NCBI GenBank assembly: GCA_038735125.1
Contig: JAVYNU010000008.1
Coordinates: 1 to 64,000 of the forward strand
Reading direction: 5' to 3'
Origin: Ignisphaera sp.
GTDB taxonomy: Archaea; Thermoproteota; Thermoprotei_A; Sulfolobales; Ignisphaeraceae
DNA length: 64,000 bases
This document shows, piece after piece, positions 45,729 to 54,540 of the stretch. A program made the translations under genes and the position numbers. Position 1 is the stretch's first letter. Every line of letters starts with the position of its first letter. A model generated the notes under the pieces. It did not search any database and was not told where the DNA came from. It was given only the letters and a program-made list of their open reading frames with translations.

Positions 45729-46821
45729 GGAATATACCGTAGTATACTTCGGTCCACAACACCCAGGAGCACCAGGTAATATAGCCTACAAACTGTGGTT
45801 AGATGGTGAGAGGGTTGTGAGAGCCGAGCTAATACCAGGTTTTCTGCATAGAGGATTCGAGAAAATGTTGGAGAACAGAACGTGGGAGATGAACATCGTT
45901 TTAAGCTACAGATTCTGTGTTGAAGACCCAGACAACCTAGAGATTGCATATGCGCTTGCCGTAGAAGAGATATTCAAGGTTAGTATCCCAGAGAACGCAA
46001 AATGGATTAGAATGATACAGTCTGAAATGAGTAGAATAGCCTCCCACATGTTCTGGGTTCACTTCATGGCTGGGAGCACAGGTTTGAGAACCCCCGCCTT
46101 CTGGGCTTCGGCAGCTAGAGAAGAGATTCTGAAGTGGTTTGCCAGGATATCGGGACATAGAATATATCACAACATCAGTGTTCCTGGAGGGATTAGATAT
46201 GAACTCCCAGAAAACTTTGTAGACGATACTCTAAAGGTTTTGGAGTTTGTGGAAGAGAGGACAAGAGATGTTGAAGCCGCTCTGCTTAAAAATAGGGTAT
46301 TCAGGGCTAGAACAGTTGGATTGGGGAGGCTCACACCAGATGAGGCCATACAACTGGGTGTCACAGGCCCTGTTCTAAGGGCAACTGGACTAAAATATGA
46401 CACTAGACTCAATGTTCCATACCTCAACTATGATAAGGTGAAATTCGATGTGCCAACAGGTTCAAGTGGAGACTCCTATGACAGAGCTGCTGTAAGGTTC
46501 AAGGAGATATACCAGTCTATTTCGATAATAAGACAGGCATTGGAAAACATAAGACTTGGTGAACCGCTGAGAGTTAAGGTACCTATGGCCGCTCCGCCAG
46601 GCGAGGGAGTAGCACGTGTTGAGAGCGCTCGTGGAGAATATATGATTCATATTATAAGCCGTGGGGGTAGAAACCCATATAGGGTCAGACTGAAGAGCGT
46701 CTCAATGCCCTTGCTCACAACAGTTGTTGACCATATTATTAGGAAAGAGGAGATCACCATAGCTGATTTCCCCGTTTTACTAGCCTCTCTAGATCCATGT
46801 GCACCAGATTTGGATAGGTGA
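45706..46821 (+). CDS. NuoD/hydrogenase-large-subunit-like protein (MbxL-like), NiFe site incomplete
   Basis: This 371-residue protein is the large peripheral subunit, with YFGPQHPGAPGN, GFLHRGFEKMLE, SRIASHMFWV, GGIRYELP and LTPDEAIQLGVTGP. NiFe hydrogenases need two CxxC pairs. Here only one cysteine of each remains: C71 in YRFCVEDP and C365 in DPCAPDLDR. This matches the pattern known for MBX/MBS (sulfane sulfur reductase), not hydrogenase. The partner chains suggest oxidation of ferredoxin. The ATG overlaps the J-K gene, giving tight coupling. Confidence 0.9.
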   Translation: MAIGMEGREYTVVYFGPQHPGAPGNIAYKLWLDGERVVRAELIPGFLHRGFEKMLENRTWEMNIVLSYRFCVEDPDNLEIAYALAVEEIFKVSIPENAKWIRMIQSEMSRIASHMFWVHFMAGSTGLRTPAFWASAAREEILKWFARISGHRIYHNISVPGGIRYELPENFVDDTLKVLEFVEERTRDVEAALLKNRVFRARTVGLGRLTPDEAIQLGVTGPVLRATGLKYDTRLNVPYLNYDKVKFDVPTGSSGDSYDRAAVRFKEIYQSISIIRQALENIRLGEPLRVKVPMAAPPGEGVARVESARGEYMIHIISRGGRNPYRVRLKSVSMPLLTTVVDHIIRKEEITIADFPVLLASLDPCAPDLDR

Positions 46822-47288
46822 TTAGAGTGGTTTGGGCAACATTCGCTAAATCGATTAAGTATTTGGTGGCAAGGCCTTATACTAGGCAGGTACCAAGAAT
46901 AGACAAGCCGTTTAAAACAAGTGTTTTGAGAGGTGCCCACATACTCGATATGAACAAGTGTACAGGTTGTGGTATGTGCCAGATTATGTGCCCAGCTGCA
47001 TGTATAGACTTTGTTGTTGTAGAGGGCGACTATCCCCAGAATCCGAAGAAGAGATTTCCGAGAATAGATCAGAGCAAATGCACATTCTGTGGTCTATGCG
47101 TTGAGTACTGCCCCTTCAACGCATTGTTCATGACAATGGCAACAGGCTTTGAACTGTTCACCACAGACAAATCAAAAACATTTAAAGAGCCTACACAGCT
47201 CAAAGGCGATGTAAAGACCATTACAGTTTCGCGAGAACTCTTCTTGGGTGCCTACGAAAAGCAGAAGAAGGGACAAGCCGCAAGGTGA
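46818..47288 (+). CDS. 2x[4Fe-4S] ferredoxin-type subunit (MbxN/NuoI-like)
   Basis: This 156-residue iron-sulfur protein has two four-cysteine sets, CTGCGMCQIMCPAAC (about 50-64) and CTFCGLCVEYCP (about 92-103). It should pass electrons from ferredoxin to the proximal cluster in the J domain. The GTG start overlaps the large-subunit stop by four bases. The C-terminal 40 residues are polar and not conserved. Confidence 0.92.
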   Translation: MIRVVWATFAKSIKYLVARPYTRQVPRIDKPFKTSVLRGAHILDMNKCTGCGMCQIMCPAACIDFVVVEGDYPQNPKKRFPRIDQSKCTFCGLCVEYCPFNALFMTMATGFELFTTDKSKTFKEPTQLKGDVKTITVSRELFLGAYEKQKKGQAAR

Positions 47289-47295
47289 TTGTGTT

Positions 47296-47580
47296 ATGGT
47301 CACCTTCGAATCTATTGAGCCTCTTGTAACTGCTGCAATGTCTATGTTCACAGTAGCAATGATTACATACTCTATAAGAGCATTTACAGCAAAAAACCTT
47401 GGAGATGTTACACTAGCCATTGATGCACTCACATCGACTCTAGTGGTCATACTTATACTCATAGCACTGTACTACAGATCTTCGATGCTTCTAATCGGCG
47501 CTATACCACTTGCCTCATGGATCTTCCTCACAGATCTTGTTGTTTCAAGGTATTTAGAGAAGAGGGGTGGTAGAAGATGA
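47296..47580 (+). CDS. MrpF-like antiporter subunit
   Basis: This 94-residue membrane protein has three helices (about 10-27, 37-60 and 65-84). The middle contains NLGDVTLAIDALTS, the region that is normally DRVVALD in MrpF. The start is ATG 47296 with GGTGA eight bases before it; a longer frame from 47248 would overlap the ferredoxin gene in another frame and is unlikely. It belongs to the Mrp module that exchanges Na+ and H+. Confidence 0.85.
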   Translation: MVTFESIEPLVTAAMSMFTVAMITYSIRAFTAKNLGDVTLAIDALTSTLVVILILIALYYRSSMLLIGAIPLASWIFLTDLVVSRYLEKRGGRR

Positions 47581-47951
47581 TCGATTTGATTCTTGTGTAT
47601 CTAGGTGCTGCAATACTGGTTATTGGAGGTATACTCAATGTTATTGCTGCCATAGGGTTCTTCAAATTTAAGGAGTTTTATGCAAGACTCCATGCAGCTA
47701 CTATAGCGACTATAGGCGGTGGCTTCTATCCACTAATTGGAATAGCTATAATGGTTCTAGGACTTGACACAGATGTCTACATGAAGGCTGTTTTCGCAGG
47801 AGTCTCATTCATTACTGCATTATTGGTTGCCTTGGGTGTTCCAGCCGGTTCTCACATACTTGCAAGAGCTGTTTATAGAAGTGGGGAGGCAAAGCCGATG
47901 GTGTCTGTGGATAGGTTGAAGGAGGATTTGGAGAGGGGTGATATGGAGTGA
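47577..47951 (+). CDS. MrpG-like antiporter subunit
   Basis: This 124-residue protein has three membrane helices and the family's FKFKEFYARLHAATIATIGG segment, followed by a cytoplasmic tail of about 30 residues. It overlaps the MrpF-like gene by four bases and the next gene by four bases. Confidence 0.9.
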   Translation: MIDLILVYLGAAILVIGGILNVIAAIGFFKFKEFYARLHAATIATIGGGFYPLIGIAIMVLGLDTDVYMKAVFAGVSFITALLVALGVPAGSHILARAVYRSGEAKPMVSVDRLKEDLERGDME

Positions 47952-48196
47952 TACCCCTCATATTAGCCGCTATAGCCTCTACCCTAGCATTTGTGGCAAC
48001 CGTTGTTGTGGTGCGCACAAAGGATGTTGCCAAAGCTGTTGTAATAGGCGGGATAGAGTCTGCCTTCTATGCAATAGTTTTGTCTGTTTTCCTAGCACCA
48101 GATCTCCTAATAGCTTACATAGCTATTGGTCTTGGCATGAACACTGTACTGCTTCTTTACCTCCTTTCAAAGGGTGAGAGATATGAAGAGATATAG
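47948..48196 (+). CDS. MbhD/DUF4040-like membrane subunit
   Basis: This 82-residue protein has three hydrophobic helices and a VRTKDVAKAVVIGGIESAFYA segment resembling the Mbh/Mbx D subunits and the N-terminal piece of MrpB-related chains. It overlaps MrpG by four bases and the MrpB-like gene by 23, as is typical for the operon. Its role is structural within the ion-translocating module. Confidence 0.8.
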   Translation: MIPLILAAIASTLAFVATVVVVRTKDVAKAVVIGGIESAFYAIVLSVFLAPDLLIAYIAIGLGMNTVLLLYLLSKGERYEEI

Positions 48197-48989
48197 AACA
48201 TTTCTAGAGATCATAATTCCAATAGCTATAGGGCTTTCACTATATGCTATAATGTTTTACACAGACATGTTTAGAATAGACAAAGAGCTGACAACACTTG
48301 CACAACTCTATGCACAGCTGGTTCCCGATTCACAATCGCCATTCACATCCAAGAGCTTTGAAATTGTCACCTCTGTTATATGGGATCAGAGAGGCTTTGA
48401 CACCTATTTTGAGACTAGTGTGCTCTACATAGCGATTATAGCTGCCGTAGGTGTTGCCACAAAAGCTGGGAAGGCGATTGAAGAGCGTCTAATACACTAT
48501 AGAGAATCAACAATTATAGTGAGGCTTATATCAAGATTGGTGGCGCCAATTGTTGTAGTTGTTAGCGTTTCCATTGCTTTGCATGGTCACATAACCCCTG
48601 GTGGAGGCTTCCAGGGAGGGTCAGTATTTGCAATAGCCCCATTATTACTAATGCTAGCCTATTCAAGTAGCTATATATCTGGGAGGGAGTTGAAAGAGAA
48701 TAGAATGTTATTTATGAGGGGGTTGGGTGTTACTGTAATAGCTCTCACAGGACTTGCCCCACTGATATACTATATTGCAGCATCTAACTATGCATATCTA
48801 TTCCAGAACCTCGCTAAGCCAGATTCTGTCTTCACATACCCTGCAACAATATATCTCGGGTTTGCCACTATGTTGTTATCGGGAACGCTAATAATATTCA
48901 ATTCCATGGAGTACATAGCAGTGCTGTCGGGTTTCACCATAGCCTTGTACTACCTAACAAAGTATTTTGAGGGTGGAGACAGTGCTTGA
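48174..48989 (+). CDS. MrpB-like antiporter subunit (MnhB domain)
   Basis: This 271-residue protein has an N-terminal helix, an extracytoplasmic stretch and a C-terminal MnhB domain with HGHITPGGGFQGGSVFA (about 142-158), the diagnostic motif of MrpB/MbhF. It appears to be a fusion of an MbhE-type N-terminal region with the MnhB domain. It overlaps the flanking genes. Confidence 0.87.
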   Translation: MRDMKRYRTFLEIIIPIAIGLSLYAIMFYTDMFRIDKELTTLAQLYAQLVPDSQSPFTSKSFEIVTSVIWDQRGFDTYFETSVLYIAIIAAVGVATKAGKAIEERLIHYRESTIIVRLISRLVAPIVVVVSVSIALHGHITPGGGFQGGSVFAIAPLLLMLAYSSSYISGRELKENRMLFMRGLGVTVIALTGLAPLIYYIAASNYAYLFQNLAKPDSVFTYPATIYLGFATMLLSGTLIIFNSMEYIAVLSGFTIALYYLTKYFEGGDSA

Positions 48990-49383
48990 GGAGGCTCTGT
49001 GGTACTATATAGGAGTGATAGTCTCGCTAACCATAGCTGTTGCAGCCTACGGTATTGCAAGCAGACCTCACATTGTGAAAAAGCTGACTCTATTTACGAT
49101 AATAGGCGATGCTGTATACATTCTACTTGTGTACCTAGGCTACACAATAGGTGCTACCAACCCTCCTGTCTACCCAAATGGAAGCCTGGCAAACCCTGAA
49201 CTTCCATCGGGTTCAGCATTAAAGCAATTCGCTAAGACTGTTGTCGACCCCGTTCCACAGGTTTTAATAGTTACAGCGATTGTGATTGGCTTGGCAGTGT
49301 TCATACTCATGGTAATAATATCGATTAGAATGGTAGAGGAGAAGGGCACTCTAATGCTGAATAAAATAGATGAGGGTGAGTGA
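48967..49383 (+). CDS. MrpC/NuoK-like antiporter subunit
   Basis: This protein of about 138 residues has three helices of NuoK type (LWYYIGVIVSLTIAVAAYG, LFTIIGDAVYILLVYLG and DPVPQVLIVTAIVIGLAVFIL), with the conserved ALTAIVIG-like third helix. The start is uncertain among TTG 48967, GTG 48973 and GTG 48982, all inside the end of the MrpB-like gene. It overlaps the MrpE gene by four bases. Confidence 0.85.
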   Translation: MRVETVLEEALWYYIGVIVSLTIAVAAYGIASRPHIVKKLTLFTIIGDAVYILLVYLGYTIGATNPPVYPNGSLANPELPSGSALKQFAKTVVDPVPQVLIVTAIVIGLAVFILMVIISIRMVEEKGTLMLNKIDEGE

Positions 49384-49889
49384 CAATGAGGAAAAGCTTG
49401 TCGATAGCTATATTCACAATAATCTTTGCAGCTATATACATGGTGTATACAGGATCATACAACCTGCTAGAGGCTCTAATAGCCGTTGTAGCCGGGGCCA
49501 CAGTAGCATATATTTTTGCGGCTGATTTGATAGAGGACTACAGCAAAATATCTATTAAGAGATTGGGCTATGCTCTGTTTTATCTGCTCAAATACTTTAC
49601 CATAATAGAGTACAATGCCCATATGGGTGTATTGAAACTGATACTGAATCCAAAAGCTAGGTATAGCCCAGCTATTGTGAGGGTTCCCTACGATGTTAGC
49701 AACACCTATTCAATAGTCTTTATAGCAAACTCGATAACCAACACGCCTGGCACTGTTGTTATAGATATTGATGAAAAGCGGAAGTACTACTATGTTCACT
49801 GGATAGATGCCATGGCCATAGAGGATAAAGAGGCTAAGAAGAGTGTTTCACAAGAGTTTGAGGATTATATAAAGAAGATTTTTGAGTAG
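49380..49889 (+). CDS. MrpE-like antiporter subunit
   Basis: This 169-residue protein has two N-terminal helices and a soluble C-terminal domain with FIANSITNTPGTVVIDID (about 117-134), the MrpE signature. It also has a characteristic YYYVHWIDA strand. The gene is directly followed by an unknown two-helix subunit. Confidence 0.88.
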   Translation: MTMRKSLSIAIFTIIFAAIYMVYTGSYNLLEALIAVVAGATVAYIFAADLIEDYSKISIKRLGYALFYLLKYFTIIEYNAHMGVLKLILNPKARYSPAIVRVPYDVSNTYSIVFIANSITNTPGTVVIDIDEKRKYYYVHWIDAMAIEDKEAKKSVSQEFEDYIKKIFE

Positions 49890-50237
49890 GTGTATAGAAT
49901 GGATATATACACTCTAATAGCTTTGTACACAGGCCTTGGAACATTAACAGGGTTGGTTATATACGCAGTATTTTACCTTGCGATGCAATACTATGTAGAG
50001 AGAAGAGCTCCTACACAACGGGATGAGGTTTCAGAGCTTCCTGTCATGGGAGGCTTCATATATGCAGAATTGCCGAGAACATCGGTGACCAGAATCATTC
50101 GAGACATAATAAAAAGATCTCTTGGTGCACAAAGAGCGAGATCGCTCTACGAACTGTCTAGAAACTTTAGCATCTGGTACATAGCAGCGTTAATACTGCT
50201 TGCAATAGTTGTTGTATTAGCGTATTTATTTGGGTGA
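49890..50237 (+). CDS. Two-helix membrane protein of the MBX-type operon, possible MbhI analogue
   Basis: This 115-residue protein has a helix at about 9-31, a basic amphipathic middle (RIIRDIIKRSLGAQRAR) and a helix at about 92-114. In MBH a small MbhI subunit bridges the antiporter and hydrogenase modules, and the position and layout here suggest a similar linker. Sequence recognition is weak. It overlaps the NuoH-like gene by four bases, so it is likely a real subunit. Confidence 0.6.
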   Translation: MYRMDIYTLIALYTGLGTLTGLVIYAVFYLAMQYYVERRAPTQRDEVSELPVMGGFIYAELPRTSVTRIIRDIIKRSLGAQRARSLYELSRNFSIWYIAALILLAIVVVLAYLFG

Positions 50238-51220
50238 TGGATTTGGAGGCTCTGGATCTAATATTAGAATCCCTTATCTATCCAGGGCTTGTCACAACAA
50301 TATTTTTCATAGTGTTTACACAGTGGATAGCTAGGAAACTGTCTGCTAGAATAATGTATAGGAGGGGGCCGGTATATGCAGGCCCAGCCGGCTTTCTCCA
50401 GCCGCTTGCTGATCTATTTAAGCTTGTGCTTAAGAGGGATCTTGTAAACAGGTATTCCATGGGTGTAAGCCCAGTTGTGTTAGTTTCAATTGCAACGGGG
50501 TTCATAGTTGTTGCACAGCTGTTTCTCCCCGTAGCCTATAGACCTATATACTCATCTTTCGATGTTATTGCATTGCTCTACTTTTTGCTGTTGGCACCAT
50601 TTGCACTAGCCTATCTAGCTGCTGGGCATCCAAATCCCTATACAACTATAGGTGTTGCCAGATACCTAGCAATATTGTTTGTCGCTGAACCCGCATTTGC
50701 AATTAGTGTTCTGGTGCCTGTGCTGATAGCTTCTCAAAGGTTTGGCACTGAATATAGTATATATGGAACTAGTGTTGTATCTCATCTTCTTTGGGCCGTG
50801 GATCCATTTAAAACAATCGCAATGATTTTATCTGCCATTGCAGGCTTCATATCAATGTTTGCCATCCTAGGTCTAAAGCCTTTTGATGCTCCGGAAGCTG
50901 AATCAGAGATTTACTGGGGTATGTTCACAGAGGTTGGGGGGCCTAGACTGGCACTAGCATTTTTCATGAAGTTTGCTGAGAGGATACTATTCCCAATGAT
51001 ATATGCAGCGCTTTTTCTGGGGGGTGTGTGGCCTACAAACTCATTTAACTGGTTTGCAAATGCATTGACGGTATATCTAAAGACTCTCATAGTGTTTGTA
51101 GCTACTGTTGTTGTAGACTCTATATTGCCGAGGTATAGACCGGACCAAGCCGTTTCATTCATACTGAAATATATTTATCCAATGTCTATAGCAAGCCTCT
51201 TGCTGGTGATAGTGAAGTAG
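50234..51220 (+). CDS. NuoH/MbxM-like membrane anchor subunit
   Basis: This 328-residue protein has about eight helices. Family features include RIMYRRGPVYAGPAGFLQPLADLFKL near the N-terminus and a PFDAPEAESEIYWGMFTEVGG loop (about 216-236), which contacts the J and L subunits. It anchors the electron-transfer arm to the ion pump. The last subunit gene of the operon, it is followed within three bases by a methyltransferase gene that may be cotranscribed. Confidence 0.92.
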   Translation: MMDLEALDLILESLIYPGLVTTIFFIVFTQWIARKLSARIMYRRGPVYAGPAGFLQPLADLFKLVLKRDLVNRYSMGVSPVVLVSIATGFIVVAQLFLPVAYRPIYSSFDVIALLYFLLLAPFALAYLAAGHPNPYTTIGVARYLAILFVAEPAFAISVLVPVLIASQRFGTEYSIYGTSVVSHLLWAVDPFKTIAMILSAIAGFISMFAILGLKPFDAPEAESEIYWGMFTEVGGPRLALAFFMKFAERILFPMIYAALFLGGVWPTNSFNWFANALTVYLKTLIVFVATVVVDSILPRYRPDQAVSFILKYIYPMSIASLLLVIVK

Positions 51221-51222
51221 CT

Positions 51223-51867
51223 ATGGATGTTGGGAAGCCATCTTATGTTGTATTCGATGAGAATGTTATTAAATATGATCAGTGGTTTGACAGAAACAGA
51301 ATTGTTTATGAAAACGAGATTTCTCTTTTCAGAAAGTTCTTTCCATGCAGAAGACCATGTATTGAGATAGGTGTTGGCACAGGTAGATTTGCCCAGCCAC
51401 TAGATGTAGAGATTGGTCTAGACCCATCTGTAGAGGCGTTGAAGATAGCCCACAGAAGAGGTGTTCTTGTAGCCTCGGGCTTTGGAGAGATGACCCCATT
51501 TAGAAGCGAGAGCTTTTCAACGGTATACATAATAGTGACACTATGCTTTGTCGAAAACCCGCATAAGGTATTGGAAGAGGCTGTAAGGGTGTTGAAGAAG
51601 GGTGGGAGGCTAGTGGTATGCATAATACCATTGGATTCGTCACTTGGTTTGACATACCATAGAAAGAAGATAACAAAAGAGAGTGTATTCTATAGCTACG
51701 CCACATTCTATACAAAAAGCCAGTTGGTAGAAATGCTGACAAGTCTAAACCTAAGGATACTGAGAGTTGCAAACACACTAACAAAAACAGGCTTGGAGCC
51801 TGTCGCCGAAGAGCCTGTCGAGGGTGATAAAGGGTCTTTTGTATGCTATGAAGCGGCAAAGGAATGA
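51223..51867 (+). CDS. Class I SAM-dependent methyltransferase
   Basis: This 214-residue methyltransferase has motif I EIGVGTGRFA (about 48-57), the acidic GLDPS at the end of strand 2, and a post-motif VLKKGGRLVV (about 124-133). It resembles small-molecule (UbiE/Methyltransf_11) methylases, but the substrate is unknown. The ATG lies two bases after the NuoH-like stop, so it may be read with the MBX operon, but nothing in the sequence ties it functionally to the complex. Confidence 0.8.
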   Translation: MDVGKPSYVVFDENVIKYDQWFDRNRIVYENEISLFRKFFPCRRPCIEIGVGTGRFAQPLDVEIGLDPSVEALKIAHRRGVLVASGFGEMTPFRSESFSTVYIIVTLCFVENPHKVLEEAVRVLKKGGRLVVCIIPLDSSLGLTYHRKKITKESVFYSYATFYTKSQLVEMLTSLNLRILRVANTLTKTGLEPVAEEPVEGDKGSFVCYEAAKE

Positions 51868-51955
51868 GTTTTTATGAGCTATGCAAAACTTTTTAGCTAA
51901 GTATGGACACAGTAATGGTGAAGAGCACATTGAGTAATTTTTGCGGTGCCAACAC

Positions 51956-53410
51956 TTGCCAAACTACCTCGTTACTGTGTCTGGCGAGGCTATACTCAAG
52001 TCTAGTAGGTCTAGGCCAAAGTTTTTCAATGCTCTGATTAGAAACATCTCCGACGCTGTTTCGAGAGCTGGTGGCAGGGTAATTAGCATTGATGTTGTCG
52101 AGGCTAAGATACATCTTGTAACAGATGTCGATGCTATCGACGCTATTTCCAGGGTTTTTGGGGTCTATAGAGTTGGCAGAGTTCTTGTATACGAGTTTAG
52201 GGATCTAAGCGACTTGACTAGGTGGGTAGCAGAGAACTCCAAGGACGTTGTTGTGGGGAGAAGATTCGCTGTAAGGGTTAAGAGAAGCGGTGTTCACAGC
52301 TTCACATCGATTGATGTTGCCAGGGAGGTTGGGGCTCTTCTCAAACCGTTTTCATCTGGTGTTGATCTAGATAACCCAGAGGTTGTTGTTGAGGTAGAGG
52401 TGAGGGGCTCGAAAGCCTTTCTTTATAGAGACTCTGTCAAAGGGCCTGGCGGTCTCCCAACAGGGGTTGAGGGAAGGGCCCTTGTGCTCTTCTCAGGGGG
52501 CTTCGACTCCCCCGTAGCAGCTTGGTACACTGCTAGAAGAGGTGTTGAGATAGGCTTTCTACATTTCATACTAGGGCCTCTAGAATCAACATACAATGCA
52601 TTTGTTGTTGCCAAGAAACTGTCTTTCGATTGGCTCTATGGCTACAGGCCGAAGTTCATAGCGATAGACTTTAGAGATGTTGTGAAGGAGATTGTGGAGA
52701 AGGTTGATTGGAGCTATAGACAGGTTGTCCTAAGAGCTCTAATGTATTTAGCCGCATCAAAGATAGTTGAGGAGCTTGGCTACGACGCTATTGTAACTGG
52801 CGAGTCTCTTGGTCAGGCATCTAGCCAAACACTCAAGAATATAGCGGCTATAGAGAGCTGCATAAGAATGTCTAAACCTATTCTAAGACCTTTGATATCA
52901 TTTGATAAGGAGGAGATTATAGAGTTGTCAAGGAGGCTCGGACTATATGAGTTGTCTTCAAAGGTTGTTGAGGCTTGTGCAATAGCTCCATCAAAGGTGG
53001 TGACAGCTGCAACATCTGATGGTCTATCTAAGAGGCTTGGATCTATAGATATGAAAGTTGTTGAGGAAGCATTGAAGAAGAGGATAATTGTTAGTGTGTT
53101 AGAAGCCAGGTCTGAGGATGTGATTCCAGAAACAGATATAGAAATAGATTTTATACCAAGCAATGCGCTGATTATTGATGCTAGGAAGGAGACTGGCGTA
53201 GGCGAATTGCCTATAGGTAATGCTATACCTCTTAACAAGGTAGATTTTAGTAGCATCCCCCCAGACAAGCCAATAATCATCATATGTGATACAGGTGGTC
53301 TAAGCTACATAATTGCGAAAGAACTTAGGGAAAAAGGCTTTAAGGCCTATAGTCTTCGCGGCGGAGCAAAGGCTTGCAAAGTTTTTGCAGAAAATTCCAA
53401 GACTACTTAA
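51956..53410 (+). CDS. thiI: tRNA 4-thiouridine sulfurtransferase ThiI with rhodanese-like tail
   Basis: Residues 1-165 hold a ferredoxin-like and THUMP domain, then the adenylating PP-loop ALVLFSGGFDSPVAAW. The C-terminal 100 residues form a rhodanese-like domain with a likely active-site cysteine in IICDTGGLS. It would thiolate U8 of tRNA and may also serve thiamine thiazole formation. I choose TTG 51956, which has CGGTG seven bases before it and matches the usual N-terminus (NYLVTVSGEAILKS); the longer frame starts at 51941. Confidence 0.9.
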   Translation: MPNYLVTVSGEAILKSSRSRPKFFNALIRNISDAVSRAGGRVISIDVVEAKIHLVTDVDAIDAISRVFGVYRVGRVLVYEFRDLSDLTRWVAENSKDVVVGRRFAVRVKRSGVHSFTSIDVAREVGALLKPFSSGVDLDNPEVVVEVEVRGSKAFLYRDSVKGPGGLPTGVEGRALVLFSGGFDSPVAAWYTARRGVEIGFLHFILGPLESTYNAFVVAKKLSFDWLYGYRPKFIAIDFRDVVKEIVEKVDWSYRQVVLRALMYLAASKIVEELGYDAIVTGESLGQASSQTLKNIAAIESCIRMSKPILRPLISFDKEEIIELSRRLGLYELSSKVVEACAIAPSKVVTAATSDGLSKRLGSIDMKVVEEALKKRIIVSVLEARSEDVIPETDIEIDFIPSNALIIDARKETGVGELPIGNAIPLNKVDFSSIPPDKPIIIICDTGGLSYIIAKELREKGFKAYSLRGGAKACKVFAENSKTT

Positions 53411-54434
53411 TCAATCTCCATGTTCTGTTTGAGCGGCTCCTCGCAATAGTTATCTCAACACCGCTTGCCCTAGGCTCTGCAACAAAACTCTCTATCCTAT
53501 ACCCCCTCCACTTAGCCTCTTTAGTAATGCTATTTGCAACTCCGAGAGCTTTTCTATAGTGATATGGATAGATGCCGTATACCATGGGCCCCCAGATGCT
53601 CTGACCAACACCTATCAGACCATGCCTAGCCATTATGTCCATCACACCTTTCGCTTCTTCACATTGTATCGAAGTTTCCAGCACCTTCTCAAGATTCTCT
53701 ATAACCATTCTCTGAAACTTTGTGAGGGCAACTGCGAATGTTCCAAGATCTTTTCTGGCTATCGATGGCAATATATATAGCATGAGCGTTTTATAGAACT
53801 CTAGCTGTGTATCTTTTGGAAGTGGCACTGGTTTTTCAAGGAGCTTGTCATGATTATTCAAGCCACATCCCTTCGCATTTTTGATTATAGAGACCACAAA
53901 TATCCATCCCTTCGGAATCCTTTGTCTATATATCGGATATGGAACATCGTCTACGTTGGAGGGAGGACTTACCACACCTTCTGATGAAACCACCCTTCCA
54001 GAATCAACTATAAAACCACCGAGCTCAAAGGCGGCTATGCCAATGCCTGAGTACTTGCCTCTACCAAGCTTAAATGCGACATCCCTAATCTCGAGTCCAA
54101 GGTCGTATAGAAGAGAGACAGCATAACCTATTGCTAGTGCTAGTTGTGTTGTTGAACCAAGTCCAACATGTCTAGGATAAGCCTCTAGAACCTCTACACT
54201 GAACCCTTTTACCCCTAGACCATCCCTAACAGCATTAACAACATCAGAAACATCAATATTTGTTCTATTATCCACCTTAATCTCTTCAGACTCAGAAACC
54301 CTCACAATGATTCTGGGGTTGTCGATGGCTATTCCAACCCCACCCCAAGCAATATTATCATCTAGAAAATTGTAGAAGCCGAAGTGAATTCTAGCAGAAG
54401 ATACTATGGTGACACTACGCATAGACTCTCCCAA
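53403..54434 (-). CDS. mptG: Beta-ribofuranosylaminobenzene 5'-phosphate (RFAP) synthase
   Basis: RFAP synthase condenses 4-hydroxybenzoate or aminobenzoate with PRPP, the first committed step towards the methanopterin side chain. The 343-residue protein is a GHMP-superfamily member with SSARIHFGFYNF, a WGGVGIAIDNP strand, HVGLGSTTQLALAIG (about 85-99) and GKYSGIGIAAFELGGF. Its presence shows that the cell makes an H4MPT-type carrier, matching the C1 operon at 22-29 kb. Its 3' end overlaps that of thiI by eight bases on the opposite strand. Confidence 0.9.
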   Translation of the reverse strand: MGESMRSVTIVSSARIHFGFYNFLDDNIAWGGVGIAIDNPRIIVRVSESEEIKVDNRTNIDVSDVVNAVRDGLGVKGFSVEVLEAYPRHVGLGSTTQLALAIGYAVSLLYDLGLEIRDVAFKLGRGKYSGIGIAAFELGGFIVDSGRVVSSEGVVSPPSNVDDVPYPIYRQRIPKGWIFVVSIIKNAKGCGLNNHDKLLEKPVPLPKDTQLEFYKTLMLYILPSIARKDLGTFAVALTKFQRMVIENLEKVLETSIQCEEAKGVMDIMARHGLIGVGQSIWGPMVYGIYPYHYRKALGVANSITKEAKWRGYRIESFVAEPRASGVEITIARSRSNRTWRLIK

Positions 54435-54500
54435 ACTAATTCTAAAAATTTTAGAGTTATTTCAGTTTATCTAACCATACATAGGCATGTAGATAAAACA

Positions 54501-54509
54501 CTTTTTATG
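54501..54509 (+). promoter_or_regulatory. TATA box of the QueT-type transporter operon
   Basis: The element CTTTTTATG predicts transcription from about 54532. This excludes the ATG at 54517 and supports ATG 54541 as the start of the S component. Confidence 0.45.
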
Positions 54510-54540
54510 TTGGCCTATGCAATTTCCCATTAGATCCTAT

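Noticed and set aside
45706-46821. NiFe hydrogenase large subunit
   Set aside because: Only one cysteine of each CxxC pair remains, so a NiFe centre cannot be bound. An MBX/MBS-like subunit is a better call.
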